43,564 nucleotides of DNA. Origin: DATKQJ01 sp035534295 (GTDB lineage Bacteria > Chloroflexota > Dormibacteria > Dormibacterales > Dormibacteraceae). The position numbers and the translations under genes are program-made. How positions within the stretch are numbered: position 1 is the first letter of the stretch; the number at the start of each line of letters is the position of its first letter. Under the pieces are notes generated by a model. That model ran no database searches. It was not told where the DNA came from and was given only the letters and a program-made list of their open reading frames with translations. Positions 22,118 to 30,564 of this stretch are shown here, one piece after another. The stretch spans positions 1 through 43,564 of the forward strand of contig DATLSE010000010.1 in the NCBI GenBank assembly GCA_035534295.1, written 5' to 3'.

Positions 22118-23248
22118 TTAAGCCGAAGTCGCCGCAGCCTCATCCCGGGGCCCGAGCCGGCTCCAGAGCGGTCCCAGGGTGAGGCCCTGGAGCAGAAGCG
22201 AGAGGGCCACCACGCCGTAGCCGATCGCGGGCAGGCGGGGATCCACACCCGCCGCGCTCCCCGCAGCCAGGGCCAGGGCGATCGACAGGGCGCCGCGCAG
22301 GCCGCCCCAGACCATCAGCGGCGCGGTCCACCTCCCCTGGCCGCGGACCACGAGCGGGATCAGCAATCCGCGCGCCACCTGCAGGACCGCGAAAAGGGCA
22401 AGGATCGGGACCGCCTGCCCCAGCACCAAGGCTGCCGGCAGGCCCCAGCCGGCGAGCAGGAAGAGGGCGGAGTTGAGGCCGCGCAGGGGCGTCTCCCAGA
22501 GCGCATCGAGCGCCGGTTCCAGTGCCCGCGACCCCCCCGCCACCAGACCGGCGACGACGTCCGCCATGACCCCCGAACCCCCGGCCCGGGCGGCGATGGC
22601 GTACGCCAGATAGGCGCCGAGGATCAATAGCACGAGTCCGGCCAACCCCGATCCGAGGCGGCTCAGGAGCAGGCGGACCGCAGCCCCGAGCAGGAGCCCG
22701 GCGATGACCGCGATCAGGCTCTGACGCCCAAACGTCAAGAGGAGGTCGAGCGGGCCCGGCGCGTGCCCTCCGAGGGCGGCCAGGAGGGCTCCGAAGGCGG
22801 CCGCTCCGATGGCGTCGTTGAACAGGCTCTCACCCTCTAGGAGCGCCCGGAGCCGGCCCGGCGGGCGCAGGCGGCGGAGCACGGCGACGACCGCGATGGG
22901 GTCGGTCGGACTGAGTACGGCTCCCAGCAGAAGGGCGCTGGTCCAGCCCAACCCGACCAGGGCGTGGGCCCCGACTCCGATCATGGCCAGGCTTAAAACG
23001 ACGCCAAGCACGGCCAGCAGCGCCACCGGACGGATGACGCCGCGGAGCTGGGCGCGGTCCTGAGTGAGGGCGGCATGGAAGACCAGGGGGGGGATGAAGA
23101 GCCCGAGCAGGAGCCCGGGAGCCAGGTGCACCCGGGGCAGCCCGGGCACCGCGCCGAGCACGATCCCGGCCACGACCAGGGCGACCTGGTAGGGCGGGCG
23201 CCATAGGGTCTGGGTGCGGGCGGGGTTGGGTCTTTGCTCCTGGCTCAA
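22118..23248 (-). CDS. Cation:proton antiporter (CPA1/NhaP-like), apparently lacking the first helix
   Basis: This membrane transporter of about 376 residues has the CPA1 core: LVVAGIVLGAVPGLPRV, FIPPLVFHAALTQDR, the ion-site LSPTDPIAVVAVLRR and GESLFNDAIGAAAFGALLA, and a C-terminal WGGLRGALSIALALA. Normal members have one more hydrophobic helix before the PYQVALVVAG segment. Here that region is polar, and no other frame supplies it. The frame is open to 23506 but runs antisense into the DHH gene; TTG 23248 is the only start codon outside that overlap that keeps the whole core. It is 44 bp upstream of the ArdC-like gene on the same strand. It may be a functional short variant or an N-terminally damaged gene. 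Confidence 0.75.
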   Translation of the reverse strand: MSQEQRPNPARTQTLWRPPYQVALVVAGIVLGAVPGLPRVHLAPGLLLGLFIPPLVFHAALTQDRAQLRGVIRPVALLAVLGVVLSLAMIGVGAHALVGLGWTSALLLGAVLSPTDPIAVVAVLRRLRPPGRLRALLEGESLFNDAIGAAAFGALLAALGGHAPGPLDLLLTFGRQSLIAVIAGLLLGAAVRLLLSRLGSGLAGLVLLILGAYLAYAIAARAGGSGVMADVVAGLVAGGSRALEPALDALWETPLRGLNSALFLLAGWGLPAALVLGQAVPILALFAVLQVARGLLIPLVVRGQGRWTAPLMVWGGLRGALSIALALAAGSAAGVDPRLPAIGYGVVALSLLLQGLTLGPLWSRLGPRDEAAATSA

Positions 23249-23316
23249 CCCCTGGAGCCTGACGCTCTCGGTCCCCGGGGTGCAAGTCGCCGGGCAGGGC
23301 CGAGATCCGGTGCGTG

Positions 23317-23322
23317 TAGCGT
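23317..23322 (+). promoter_or_regulatory. Leaderless -10 element for the DHH gene
   Basis: TAGCGT at 23317-23322 is followed by exactly seven bases and then ATG 23330, matching the TANNNT-N7-ATG geometry of leaderless promoters known from high-GC bacteria. The DHH gene has no ribosome-binding site, which supports this reading. Confidence 0.45.
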
Positions 23323-23329
23323 TAGGCCG

Positions 23330-24220
23330 ATGCCGGACCTTGAACTTCTGACCCACACCGATCTCGACGGCGTGGGGGCGGCGATCGTGGTGCTCGCGCG
23401 CCACCCCCGAGCCCAGATTCATCGCTGCGAGAACGGCGAGGTCGACGGCGCCCTGATCCGGCTGCTGGAACGCGCGGGCGAAGCCGAGGTCATGATCGTC
23501 GACCACGGATTGGGAGATCGGGCGGCGGCTGCGGCGGACCTATTCGTGGCCGCCGGCGGACGGCTCACGCTGCTCGATCACCACACCTCGTCACTGGCGC
23601 TGGAGGGCCGGTCCTGGGCCACCATCGACACCGAGCGCTGCGCCACCCAGCTCGCCTACGAGCACGTCGGTAGTCCTTCGGCCTACGCCGAGTTCTGCGC
23701 TCTGGTCGCCGACCACGACCTCTGGCTGCGGCGCGATCCGCGCGCGGGACGGCTGGCGGCACTGCTGGCCCTGCTCGGCACCGAGGCCTTCATGGACCGC
23801 TTCGCCCGCCAGCCGGAGGTTCAATTCACGGCGGCCGAGGAGCTCCTCCTGGACCGATCCGAGGTCTGGCGCGAGGAGTACCTGGCCAAGAAGCTGGAGC
23901 AGGCTCAGGTGTTGGAGCTGGGTCAGGAACGCTGGGCCCTGTGCTACGCCGAACAGCATCAATCGGAGCTGGCCGAGCGCCTGATGGCCGAGCTCAAGGT
24001 GGCGGCGACGGCGATCGTGAACCCGGGCAAACGCACGGTCTCGCTGCGCGGCCGGAGCGTGGACGTCTCCCAGCGGGCCCAGACCCAGGGCGGCGGCGGC
24101 CACGCCCGAGCGGCCGCGTTCAGCTTCCGGGGAGCCCCGCTCGAATTGGACCTCGCCGGCTTTGAGCTAGCGCTGGCCGCCGCGCTGGAGCCGGGCCCGG
24201 CTCCGGGCGCCGAGCTTTAG
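23330..24220 (+). CDS. DHH/DHHA1-family phosphoesterase
   Basis: The 296-residue protein carries the ordered metal motifs of the DHH superfamily: THTDLDGVG (8-16), VDHG (57-60) and DHH itself at 83-85 in LLDHHTSS. A fourth acid is probably in ALVADHDLW. The C-terminal DHHA1 signature GGGGHARAAAF starts at 254. Relatives degrade short oligoribonucleotides (nanoRNases), pAp or cyclic dinucleotide products such as pApA. It lacks membrane and CBS domains. Translation probably begins leaderless at ATG 23330. It is divergent from the antiporter and is followed 47 bp downstream by MsrA. Confidence 0.85.
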   Translation: MPDLELLTHTDLDGVGAAIVVLARHPRAQIHRCENGEVDGALIRLLERAGEAEVMIVDHGLGDRAAAAADLFVAAGGRLTLLDHHTSSLALEGRSWATIDTERCATQLAYEHVGSPSAYAEFCALVADHDLWLRRDPRAGRLAALLALLGTEAFMDRFARQPEVQFTAAEELLLDRSEVWREEYLAKKLEQAQVLELGQERWALCYAEQHQSELAERLMAELKVAATAIVNPGKRTVSLRGRSVDVSQRAQTQGGGGHARAAAFSFRGAPLELDLAGFELALAAALEPGPAPGAEL

Positions 24221-24267
24221 ATCGGGGCTGGGAATGAGTCGCCCCCGGCCGGGGGTTGTTTAGGGGC

Positions 24268-24933
24268 ATGTGGTGGAGGACGTCCAAGGCGCTTCAACTG
24301 CCGACGCCCGAGCAGGCCCTGCCCGGCCGCCCTGACCCAATCGCGGTGCCGGAGCGGCACCTGGTGCTGGGAGGCGCGCTGCGCCCGCCCTACCCCGAGG
24401 GCTCGGCCCTGGCCGAATTCGCTCTGGGCTGCTTCTGGGGGGCGGAGCGCCACTTCTGGCGCCTGCCAGGCGTGCTCTCTACCGCCGTCGGTTACGCCGG
24501 CGGCATCACCCCCAACCCCACCTACGAGGAGGTCTGCAGCGGTCAGACCGGGCACGCCGAGGTGGTTCGCGTGGTCTACGACCCGGCCCGCATCACCTAC
24601 TCCGAGCTCCTGCGCCAGTTCTGGGAGGCACACGATCCCACCACCGGCATGCGCCAGGGCAACGACGTCGGTACGCAGTACCGATCCCTGATCCTGGTTC
24701 GCTCCAAGAGCGAGGAGGATCTGGCTCGATCCACGCTCGAGGCCTACGCCGGGGCGCTGGCCCAGGTGGGGCGGGGTCCGATCACGACCCAGATCGAGCC
24801 CGCCGGCGAGTTCTACTTTGCCGAGGACTACCACCAGCAGTACCTGGAGCGAAATCCGAACGGGTATTGCGGGCTGGGCGGGACCGGGGTGAGCTGTCCG
24901 ATAGGAATCCTGCCTGCGCCTCCGACTCGGTGA
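24268..24933 (+). CDS. msrA: Peptide-methionine (S)-S-oxide reductase
   Basis: The 221-residue MsrA repairs methionine-S-sulfoxide in proteins. The catalytic Cys55 is in the invariant GCFWG (54-58). YAGG, the SGQTGHAE block and the EDYHQQYL motif follow. The C terminus NPNGYCGLGGTGVSCPIG supplies two likely resolving cysteines, so a three-cysteine thioredoxin-recycled mechanism is expected. The 40-residue N-terminal extension resembles that of E. coli-type MsrA and has no export signal. ATG 24268 with GGGG just upstream is preferred over TTG 24256. Confidence 0.93.
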   Translation: MWWRTSKALQLPTPEQALPGRPDPIAVPERHLVLGGALRPPYPEGSALAEFALGCFWGAERHFWRLPGVLSTAVGYAGGITPNPTYEEVCSGQTGHAEVVRVVYDPARITYSELLRQFWEAHDPTTGMRQGNDVGTQYRSLILVRSKSEEDLARSTLEAYAGALAQVGRGPITTQIEPAGEFYFAEDYHQQYLERNPNGYCGLGGTGVSCPIGILPAPPTR

Positions 24934-25051
24934 GCAGCCCGATCCGCGTCGGCGGCGAGCGGATTGGCAGGCCCTGAGCCCGCTCTCCGCGTCGTTGACT
25001 GTGTGACCCCAACCGGGGCCGGCGGGGAGCAGCCCGCGGGGTTGGCGGACG

Positions 25052-25097
25052 CCGCCTGAGCTCAAGGTCGCCCGCGCTTTAGCTCCAGCTCAGGCGG
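25052..25097. terminator. Hairpin between convergent msrA and APC permease
   Basis: An 11-bp perfect inverted repeat, CCGCCTGAGCT (25052-25062) and AGCTCAGGCGG (25087-25097), encloses a 24-nt loop and spans the permease stop codon. It could act for both strands, but no T tract follows on either. The rest of 24934-25089 contains nothing I can support. Confidence 0.4.
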
Positions 25098-26934
25098 GGA
25101 CCAGCCCCAGGTGGCTCGGCCGTCCGCTGATCATGTGCAGCACCGACACGCCGTCGACCACGTGCCGGCGCACGCGATCCAGGGCGACAGCCGGAATCAG
25201 GGCCTGGTCGCCGTCCAGGACCACGGTCTCCCGGGGTTCGACCAGGCGCCAGATGCGTCCGACCACGTCCGGGCGCAGATTACCGGGCACGTACACGTAG
25301 CGGCGCGGTCCGGATTTGCGGCGGCTGGCCGCCTCGATGCGGGAGAAGGCATCCTGGGCGGAGTAGTCGCGCAGGTAGGGGTCGGCGACCTCGAGCAGCT
25401 CGGGATGCGGTCCCTGGGGGGGCGTGCCTCGGTACAGGAATAGGATGCGGCGCCCGGCGGCGGCGTGCAGGGCGGCGGCCAGGACCGATTCCTGCTCGTC
25501 CACCCCGTGCGGAATCACGACCAGGAGCTCGGCCGGGTACCCGGCCAGCGCGGCCGCGATCGACTCGGCCGCGCGCTCGGGATGGTAGGGAACCGGGAAG
25601 ACCGACGGACGGTGGCGCTTGGACCAGTTCCAGGTGGCCAGTCCGATGAGCAGGCCGAGCACGGTGAGCCCGCCGCCAAAGGCGGTGGCGAGGGGCTTGG
25701 CGACCAGGTTCACCGCCCACGCCAGCAGAACCAGGGCGGTGGTGAGGACCCCGATGAAGAACCAGAGTGAGCGCTGGCCCTCGCGCCAGCGCACCACGTC
25801 CACCCCGAGCCCGGTGAGCACGAACGCGCCGAGCAGACCGAAGGCGTACAGGTCCCCCAGCAGGGTGCTGTTCGCGCCCACCACCAGGATGACGGCCACG
25901 GGCACGATGACCGCGGTCAGAATCGCCCAGTGGGGCGTCCGTCGCCAGCGGTTGCGGTGCTCGATGACCCGGGGCAGAAATCCCATCCGGGCCATGGCGA
26001 TGAACACGTGGTAGGAGCCGATGATGGCGGTGTTGGCGGCGAAGATCAAAAGCAGCGCGCCGCTCACCGCCACGTAGTCGCCGAGCGCGCGACCCGACAC
26101 CTGCTGGCCAAGGAGCGAGATGAACTGATTGGGGTTGGCGCTCGAGGGCAGCAGCGTGGTCGACCAGAGCGTGAGCAGGGGGCTGGTCACGGCCATGGTC
26201 AGGATCACGAGCAGCATCGCCCGGCGCGCGGTGCGCGCCCGGGGCTCACGCATGGCGGGGGCGACCTGGGCGATGCTCTCAAGGCCGGAGAAGGCCAGGA
26301 ACGCGGCCGCGTAGCCCGTCACCACCCGTCCCGGGGTCAGGGCCGGACCGCGCCCGACCAGGCTGATCGAATGCGCGATTCCCCCCGGGCCCAGACTCCA
26401 GGCGACCGCGACCACCACCACCAGCTGGCCCAGGGCGGCGAGGGCGGCGAAGATGGCGCTGGCGCGCGCGCTCTCCTTGATTCCAAACCAGTTGAGAACG
26501 GCCAGGGCGCAGAGCGCAATCACGGTCGCGGGCGCGGCGACGGGGGCCAGTCCTGGAGCCAGCACGGCCAGATACAGGACCCCGGACAGGCCGCTCAGGG
26601 CGGCGGTCAGGTAGTAGTCGACGCTGATGAAAAGACCGCCGATCAGCCCCACCACCGGGTGCAGTGCGCGTGAGGCGACGGTGACCACCCCCCCACCACC
26701 GGGATAGCGCCACGCGACCTCGGCGTACTTGAAGGTGAGGAGGATGAAGACGAACAGGGTCATGAGAACGAAAAGCGACGAGCGGGTCGTGTAGCCCTGC
26801 TGATAGAGGATGCCGGGGACGTAGTAGATGGAGGTTCCGATGTCGGCGAAGACCACCGCCCAGCACAGGAACGGTCCCAGGTTGCCGCCGCGGACCTTGA
26901 TCCTTCGCGGTGTCCTGACCGCCTGCGCGCTCAC
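25090..26934 (-). CDS. APC-superfamily amino acid/cation permease with cytosolic C-terminal domain
   Basis: The 614-residue protein has about 12 membrane helices followed by a soluble domain of about 170 residues. TM1 shows the unwound helix motif typical of APC transporters (FADIGTSIYYVPG), and a YPGGGGVVTVASRAL segment follows TM2. The C-terminal region begins near PYHPERAAESIAAALAGYP, alternates strands and helices (ELLVVIPHG, RRILFLYRG, YVYVPGNLRPDVVGRI) and looks like a universal-stress-protein-like Rossmann fold, so it may sense a nucleotide or ion. I chose GTG 26934 with GGGAGGG upstream; ATG 27018 would add 28 Gly/Pro-rich residues. Substrate unknown. The 171 bases upstream to panC contain no gene. 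Confidence 0.82.
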   Translation of the reverse strand: MSAQAVRTPRRIKVRGGNLGPFLCWAVVFADIGTSIYYVPGILYQQGYTTRSSLFVLMTLFVFILLTFKYAEVAWRYPGGGGVVTVASRALHPVVGLIGGLFISVDYYLTAALSGLSGVLYLAVLAPGLAPVAAPATVIALCALAVLNWFGIKESARASAIFAALAALGQLVVVVAVAWSLGPGGIAHSISLVGRGPALTPGRVVTGYAAAFLAFSGLESIAQVAPAMREPRARTARRAMLLVILTMAVTSPLLTLWSTTLLPSSANPNQFISLLGQQVSGRALGDYVAVSGALLLIFAANTAIIGSYHVFIAMARMGFLPRVIEHRNRWRRTPHWAILTAVIVPVAVILVVGANSTLLGDLYAFGLLGAFVLTGLGVDVVRWREGQRSLWFFIGVLTTALVLLAWAVNLVAKPLATAFGGGLTVLGLLIGLATWNWSKRHRPSVFPVPYHPERAAESIAAALAGYPAELLVVIPHGVDEQESVLAAALHAAAGRRILFLYRGTPPQGPHPELLEVADPYLRDYSAQDAFSRIEAASRRKSGPRRYVYVPGNLRPDVVGRIWRLVEPRETVVLDGDQALIPAVALDRVRRHVVDGVSVLHMISGRPSHLGLVPA

Positions 26935-27105
26935 CCGCCCTCCCCCCGTCGGATCAGGGTCGGAGCCGCCCCCGGCCCGGCCGGGGCGGGAGTCAGCAGC
27001 GGGCGGGACAAGGTGCACGGGCGGGCGGCGGTGAAGCGGGCGTGTGCCCGAGCCACATCTCGGCTGCCGCGGTGCGCCGGCACCGGCCCCCGCTCCCGGC
27101 CCGCG

Positions 27106-27951
27106 TCAGCTGACCTCTTCAAACTCGTCCAGACGCAGGTTGTCGATCAGGCGGGCTGAACCGAGGCGGACGGCGAGCACGGCCAGTGGGCCGGGGCTGG
27201 TGAAGCTGCTGGGGTCGACCAATTCGGCGTACTCGAGCTCGGCCAGGGGCTCGGCGGAGATCGAGTCCCGGAGCAGGCGGCTAAGCGCCTCGGGTTGCCG
27301 CACCCCCTGACGATAGGCGCGGCCCGCACCCACCAGAGCGCGCCAGAGGCACGGCGCCGCGGCCCGCTCAGCCGGGGACAGGTAGGCGTTGCGCGAGCTC
27401 AGGGCCAGACCGTCGGGGTCGCGCACGGTCGCCACCGGCACCACGCTGAGCCCGAAGTCCAGATCCTCGGCCAGGCGCTGAACCAGGGCCAGCTGCTGTG
27501 CGTCCTTGCGCCCGAAGTAGGCCCGGTCGGGACGGCAGAGATTGAACAGCTTGGTCACCACGGTGGCGACGCCCTCAAAGTGACCCGGACGCTGCACCGC
27601 CTCCAGGACCTGGCCCAGCGGGACCACGCTGACGCGGGTGGCGGCGCCGGCGCCGTACATGGCCTGGGTCGAGGGGGCGAACACCGCGTCCACCCCGGCC
27701 CCGGCCAGCCGGACGCGGTCCTGGTCCAGGTCGCGCGGGTAGCGGTCCAGGTCCTCGCCGGGACCGAACTGGAGCGGATTGACGAAGACGCTGACCACCA
27801 CCCGCTGGTTCTCCTCGCGGGCCCGGCGAACCAGGCTCATATGGCCTTCGTGCAACGCGCCCATGGTCGGCACCAGACCGATCTCAAGGCGCTGGCGGCT
27901 CCAGTCCAGGGCCAGCTCGCGCATCGCCTGGGGATCCTCGATCAAACGCAC
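27106..27951 (-). CDS. panC: Pantothenate synthetase (pantoate-beta-alanine ligase)
   Basis: It condenses pantoate and beta-alanine using ATP, the last step of vitamin B5 synthesis. At 281 residues it has the usual length. The HIGH-type nucleotide motif is PTMGALHEGH (28-37), followed by SVFVNPLQFGPGED, YFGRKDAQQLALVQ and the KMSKS-like loop ALSSRNAYLS. The start is GTG 27951, 16 bases after the panB stop; longer readings of the frame are antisense-like and compositionally wrong. It is last in the DUF2520-panB-panC operon. Confidence 0.95.
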   Translation of the reverse strand: MRLIEDPQAMRELALDWSRQRLEIGLVPTMGALHEGHMSLVRRAREENQRVVVSVFVNPLQFGPGEDLDRYPRDLDQDRVRLAGAGVDAVFAPSTQAMYGAGAATRVSVVPLGQVLEAVQRPGHFEGVATVVTKLFNLCRPDRAYFGRKDAQQLALVQRLAEDLDFGLSVVPVATVRDPDGLALSSRNAYLSPAERAAAPCLWRALVGAGRAYRQGVRQPEALSRLLRDSISAEPLAELEYAELVDPSSFTSPGPLAVLAVRLGSARLIDNLRLDEFEEVS

Positions 27952-27967
27952 AGGGAGCCGTCCCGCC

Positions 27968-28762
27968 TCACTTCGGATAGCTGTGCTCGGGACCGGGGAA
28001 GGTGCCGTCGGCCACCTCGGACGCATACTGGCGGGCCAGGCGCTCGATCTCTGAGCCCAGCTCGCCGTAGCGCTTGACAAAGCGCGGCACCCGCTCGGGG
28101 ATGCCGAGCATGTCGTGCAGGACCAGCACCTGCCCATCGCAGGCGGGGCCGGCGCCGATGCCGATGGTGGGAATCCGCAGTGCCCGGGTGACGCTCTCGG
28201 CGAGCGGAGCGGGGACGGCCTCGAGCACGATCGAAAAGGCCCCCGCGGCCTCCAGCTCCCCCGCCCCCTCGAGAATCTCGGCCTGGCTCTTGGCGTCTCG
28301 ACCCTGGACCTTGTACCCGCCGAACTGGTGCACGCTCTGGGGCGTCAGCCCCAGGTGCCCCATGACCGGGATCCCGGCCTGGGTGAGCCGGCGCACGGTC
28401 TGGATCTGAGACAGACCGCCCTCGAGCTTGACCGCGTGCACGCCTCCCTCGCGCAGCAGGCGGGCGGCCGAGACCAGCGCCTGCTCGGGCGAGGCCTCGT
28501 AGGTCCCAAAGGGCAGATCGCCCACCAGGAGCGCGTTCCTACTCCCGCGGGATACCGCCCGGCAGTGCTGGACCATCTCCTCCAGCGTGACCTGCAGGGT
28601 GGTCGGATAGCCGAGGACGGTGTTGGCGACCGAATCTCCAACCAGCAGCACCGGGATCTCGGCCCGGTCCAGGATCACGGCCGTGGGGTAGTCGTAGGCC
28701 GTGAGCACGGCAAATCGCCGGCCCTCAGCCTTGAACCGGATCAAATCGGGCGCCGTGGTCAC
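27968..28762 (-). CDS. panB: 3-methyl-2-oxobutanoate hydroxymethyltransferase
   Basis: It converts 2-oxoisovalerate to ketopantoate with methylene-tetrahydrofolate. The 264-residue TIM barrel retains the metal and catalytic residues: Asp43 (VGDSVANTVLGY), Asp82 (LVGDLPFGTYE), Glu114 (KLEGG) with Lys112, and Glu181 (VLEAVP). GIGAGPACDGQVLVLHDMLG is the family's C-terminal signature. It starts at GTG 28762, overlapping the upstream DUF2520 stop as GTGA, so translation is coupled. Confidence 0.96.
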   Translation of the reverse strand: MTTAPDLIRFKAEGRRFAVLTAYDYPTAVILDRAEIPVLLVGDSVANTVLGYPTTLQVTLEEMVQHCRAVSRGSRNALLVGDLPFGTYEASPEQALVSAARLLREGGVHAVKLEGGLSQIQTVRRLTQAGIPVMGHLGLTPQSVHQFGGYKVQGRDAKSQAEILEGAGELEAAGAFSIVLEAVPAPLAESVTRALRIPTIGIGAGPACDGQVLVLHDMLGIPERVPRFVKRYGELGSEIERLARQYASEVADGTFPGPEHSYPK

Positions 28763-29589
28763 GCGCTCACCTCCTCCAGCATGCCCTGCAACACCTCGCC
28801 GCGGGCGGGTTCCAGGCCCAATTCGCGGGCCAGATCGAGCGCGCTCAGACCCAGCACCTGATAAGCGCGACGCGCCCGCTCCCGGCCCGGGCGCGACAGC
28901 GCACCGAGGTGGAGTCGGACCACCTCCTCCTCGCCCCGGCGCAGCGGACCGCTGAGGGCGGCCGGCAGCCCCTCGCGATCCAGACCGTCGAGGGCGCCCC
29001 GCATCAGTGGCACCAGGGCTGTGACCGCGTCCGAGCTGCTCCAGCCTGCCTCGCAGAGCAGGTCGCGAGCCAGCGCGGCCAGCGCCACCAGTCCGTTCCC
29101 GGCCAGGACCGCGGCGGCATGGTAGAGCGGTCGATCAGCAGCCGCCAGGTGGTGCGGCGTGCCGCCCAGGCGGCGCGCCATCCGCTCCAGGGCCAGCTCC
29201 AAGGGGACGCTGCTGGCGTCGACGGCAAAACTCACGCCCGCGAAGGCCCGCCTGCTCCGGACCGATGAGAACGCCTGCAGGGGATGCATCGAACCGACTG
29301 GGTGGCCGGCATCGCGCGCCGCCCTCAACACCTCCAGGGTGTGGCCGCCAGCGAGGTGGACCAGGCCCTGCAGCTGCCTGGGGGGGATGAGGGCAAGCTC
29401 AGCGGCCGCCCCGGCCAGGGCCGAGTCGGGTAGCGCCAGAAGCACGATCCCCGATCCGCTCTGGGTCAAAGCCTGCTCGACCTCGGCCGCGGTGGAGCGG
29501 CCGGGCAGAAGGGGCAGGTCGAGGGCGCCGGCCAGGGTGCGTCCCAGCGCGCCTCGGCCGAGCACCAGAGCGGCTCGCATCTGGGACAT
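28759..29589 (-). CDS. Rossmann-fold DUF2520 protein, candidate ketopantoate reductase
   Basis: The 276-residue protein has an N-terminal NAD(P)-binding fold (ALVLGRGALGRTLAGAL, then IVLLALPDSAL) and a helical C-terminal domain beginning near SMHPLQAFSS, the arrangement of the Rossmann-like/DUF2520 family. It is first in an operon with panB and panC, overlapping panB by four bases. The step missing between them is ketopantoate reduction, and no classical panE is in the window, so I infer that this protein may do it, in line with reports of alternative ketopantoate reductases (PanG). GGAG lies a few bases before ATG 29589. Function is inferred from context only. Confidence 0.8.
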   Translation of the reverse strand: MSQMRAALVLGRGALGRTLAGALDLPLLPGRSTAAEVEQALTQSGSGIVLLALPDSALAGAAAELALIPPRQLQGLVHLAGGHTLEVLRAARDAGHPVGSMHPLQAFSSVRSRRAFAGVSFAVDASSVPLELALERMARRLGGTPHHLAAADRPLYHAAAVLAGNGLVALAALARDLLCEAGWSSSDAVTALVPLMRGALDGLDREGLPAALSGPLRRGEEEVVRLHLGALSRPGRERARRAYQVLGLSALDLARELGLEPARGEVLQGMLEEVSA

Positions 29590-29655
29590 TCTCCACTCTC
29601 CCGCGGGCCAGGGGGGCGCTGCGTGCGAGCGCGCGGTTTAGGCTTGCTCTGCAAG

Positions 29656-30564
29656 ATGCTGCGGGAAGTGCCCGGGATTCGGGTCGGCCACGACACCGTG
29701 CGCGGCGGACGCACCGGCTGCACGGTGGTGTTGTGCCCGCCGGGGGGCGCCGTCGCGGGGGTGGACGTGCGGGGTTCGGCCCCGGGCACGCGGGAGACCG
29801 ATCTGCTCCGGCCCGAGGCCCTGGTGGAGCGGATCCACGCCGTCGTGCTGTGCGGTGGGTCGGCCTTCGGCCTCGCCGCCGCCGACGGGGTGATGACCTA
29901 CCTGTCCGAGCGCGGGGTTGGCTTTGCCACCCCTGCGGGGCCGGTCCCGATCGTGCCTGCGGCGGTCATCTACGACCTGGTTGCAGGCCGCCGGCGGGAG
30001 CACCCGGGAGCCCGCTCCGGCTACCGCGCCGCGCTCGCGGCCGAGCAGGGCGCGGGCGAGGTGGAAGGCCGGGTGGGCGCGGGCGCGGGGGCGCGGGTGG
30101 GCAAGCTGCTGGGGCGGGCGGCCTCGATGCCGGGCGGGGTGGGTAGCGCCTGGCTCCGACTGCCCTCGGGGGTGAGCGTGGGCGCCCTGGCGGTGGTCAA
30201 CGCGCTCGGCGACGTGGTCGACCGCTCCGGCGCCATCGTGGCCGGGGCCCGGGCGCCTGGGGGAGGCTTTGCCGACGCCTTCGAGCTGCTGTTGAGCCAG
30301 GCGAGCGAGGTCGGCGAGAGCGGGCCCAACACCACCTTGGGTGTGGTGGCGACGGACGCCCGGCTGGACCGGGCCGGGGCGAGCAAGCTGGCCCAGATCG
30401 CCCACGATGCGCTGGCCCTGGCCATTCGTCCGGTGCACACCCGCTTCGACGGCGACACCGTCTTCGCCCTGTCCTGCGGCGAGCTCGAGTGCGACCCGCT
30501 CAGCCTGGGGGCGGCTGCCGTCAGCACCCTGCGCGACGCCATCATCCGGGCAGTTGGCGGCTGA
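29656..30564 (+). CDS. P1/S58-family peptidase (DmpA-like L-aminopeptidase/D-esterase)
   Basis: The 302-residue protein belongs to the self-processing Ntn-hydrolase family of DmpA and BapA. It begins REVPGIRVGHDT, has GGSAFGLAAADGVM (68-80) and the maturation-site region GPNTTLGVVATDARL, where Thr226 or Thr227 would become the N-terminal nucleophile after autocleavage; the better-known members use Ser. The product would be split into chains of about 225 and 76 residues. ATG 29656 fits family starts and lies 11 bases after a TAGGCT -10 candidate. It is divergent from the pantothenate operon. Such enzymes cleave small N-terminal residues, including beta-amino acids. Confidence 0.87.
   Translation: MLREVPGIRVGHDTVRGGRTGCTVVLCPPGGAVAGVDVRGSAPGTRETDLLRPEALVERIHAVVLCGGSAFGLAAADGVMTYLSERGVGFATPAGPVPIVPAAVIYDLVAGRRREHPGARSGYRAALAAEQGAGEVEGRVGAGAGARVGKLLGRAASMPGGVGSAWLRLPSGVSVGALAVVNALGDVVDRSGAIVAGARAPGGGFADAFELLLSQASEVGESGPNTTLGVVATDARLDRAGASKLAQIAHDALALAIRPVHTRFDGDTVFALSCGELECDPLSLGAAAVSTLRDAIIRAVGG

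Noticed and set aside
27952..28137. Extension of the panC frame upstream by about 60 codons
   Set aside because: The added sequence overlaps panB in another frame and is Ser/Arg/Pro-rich; GTG 27951 gives the standard panC length.
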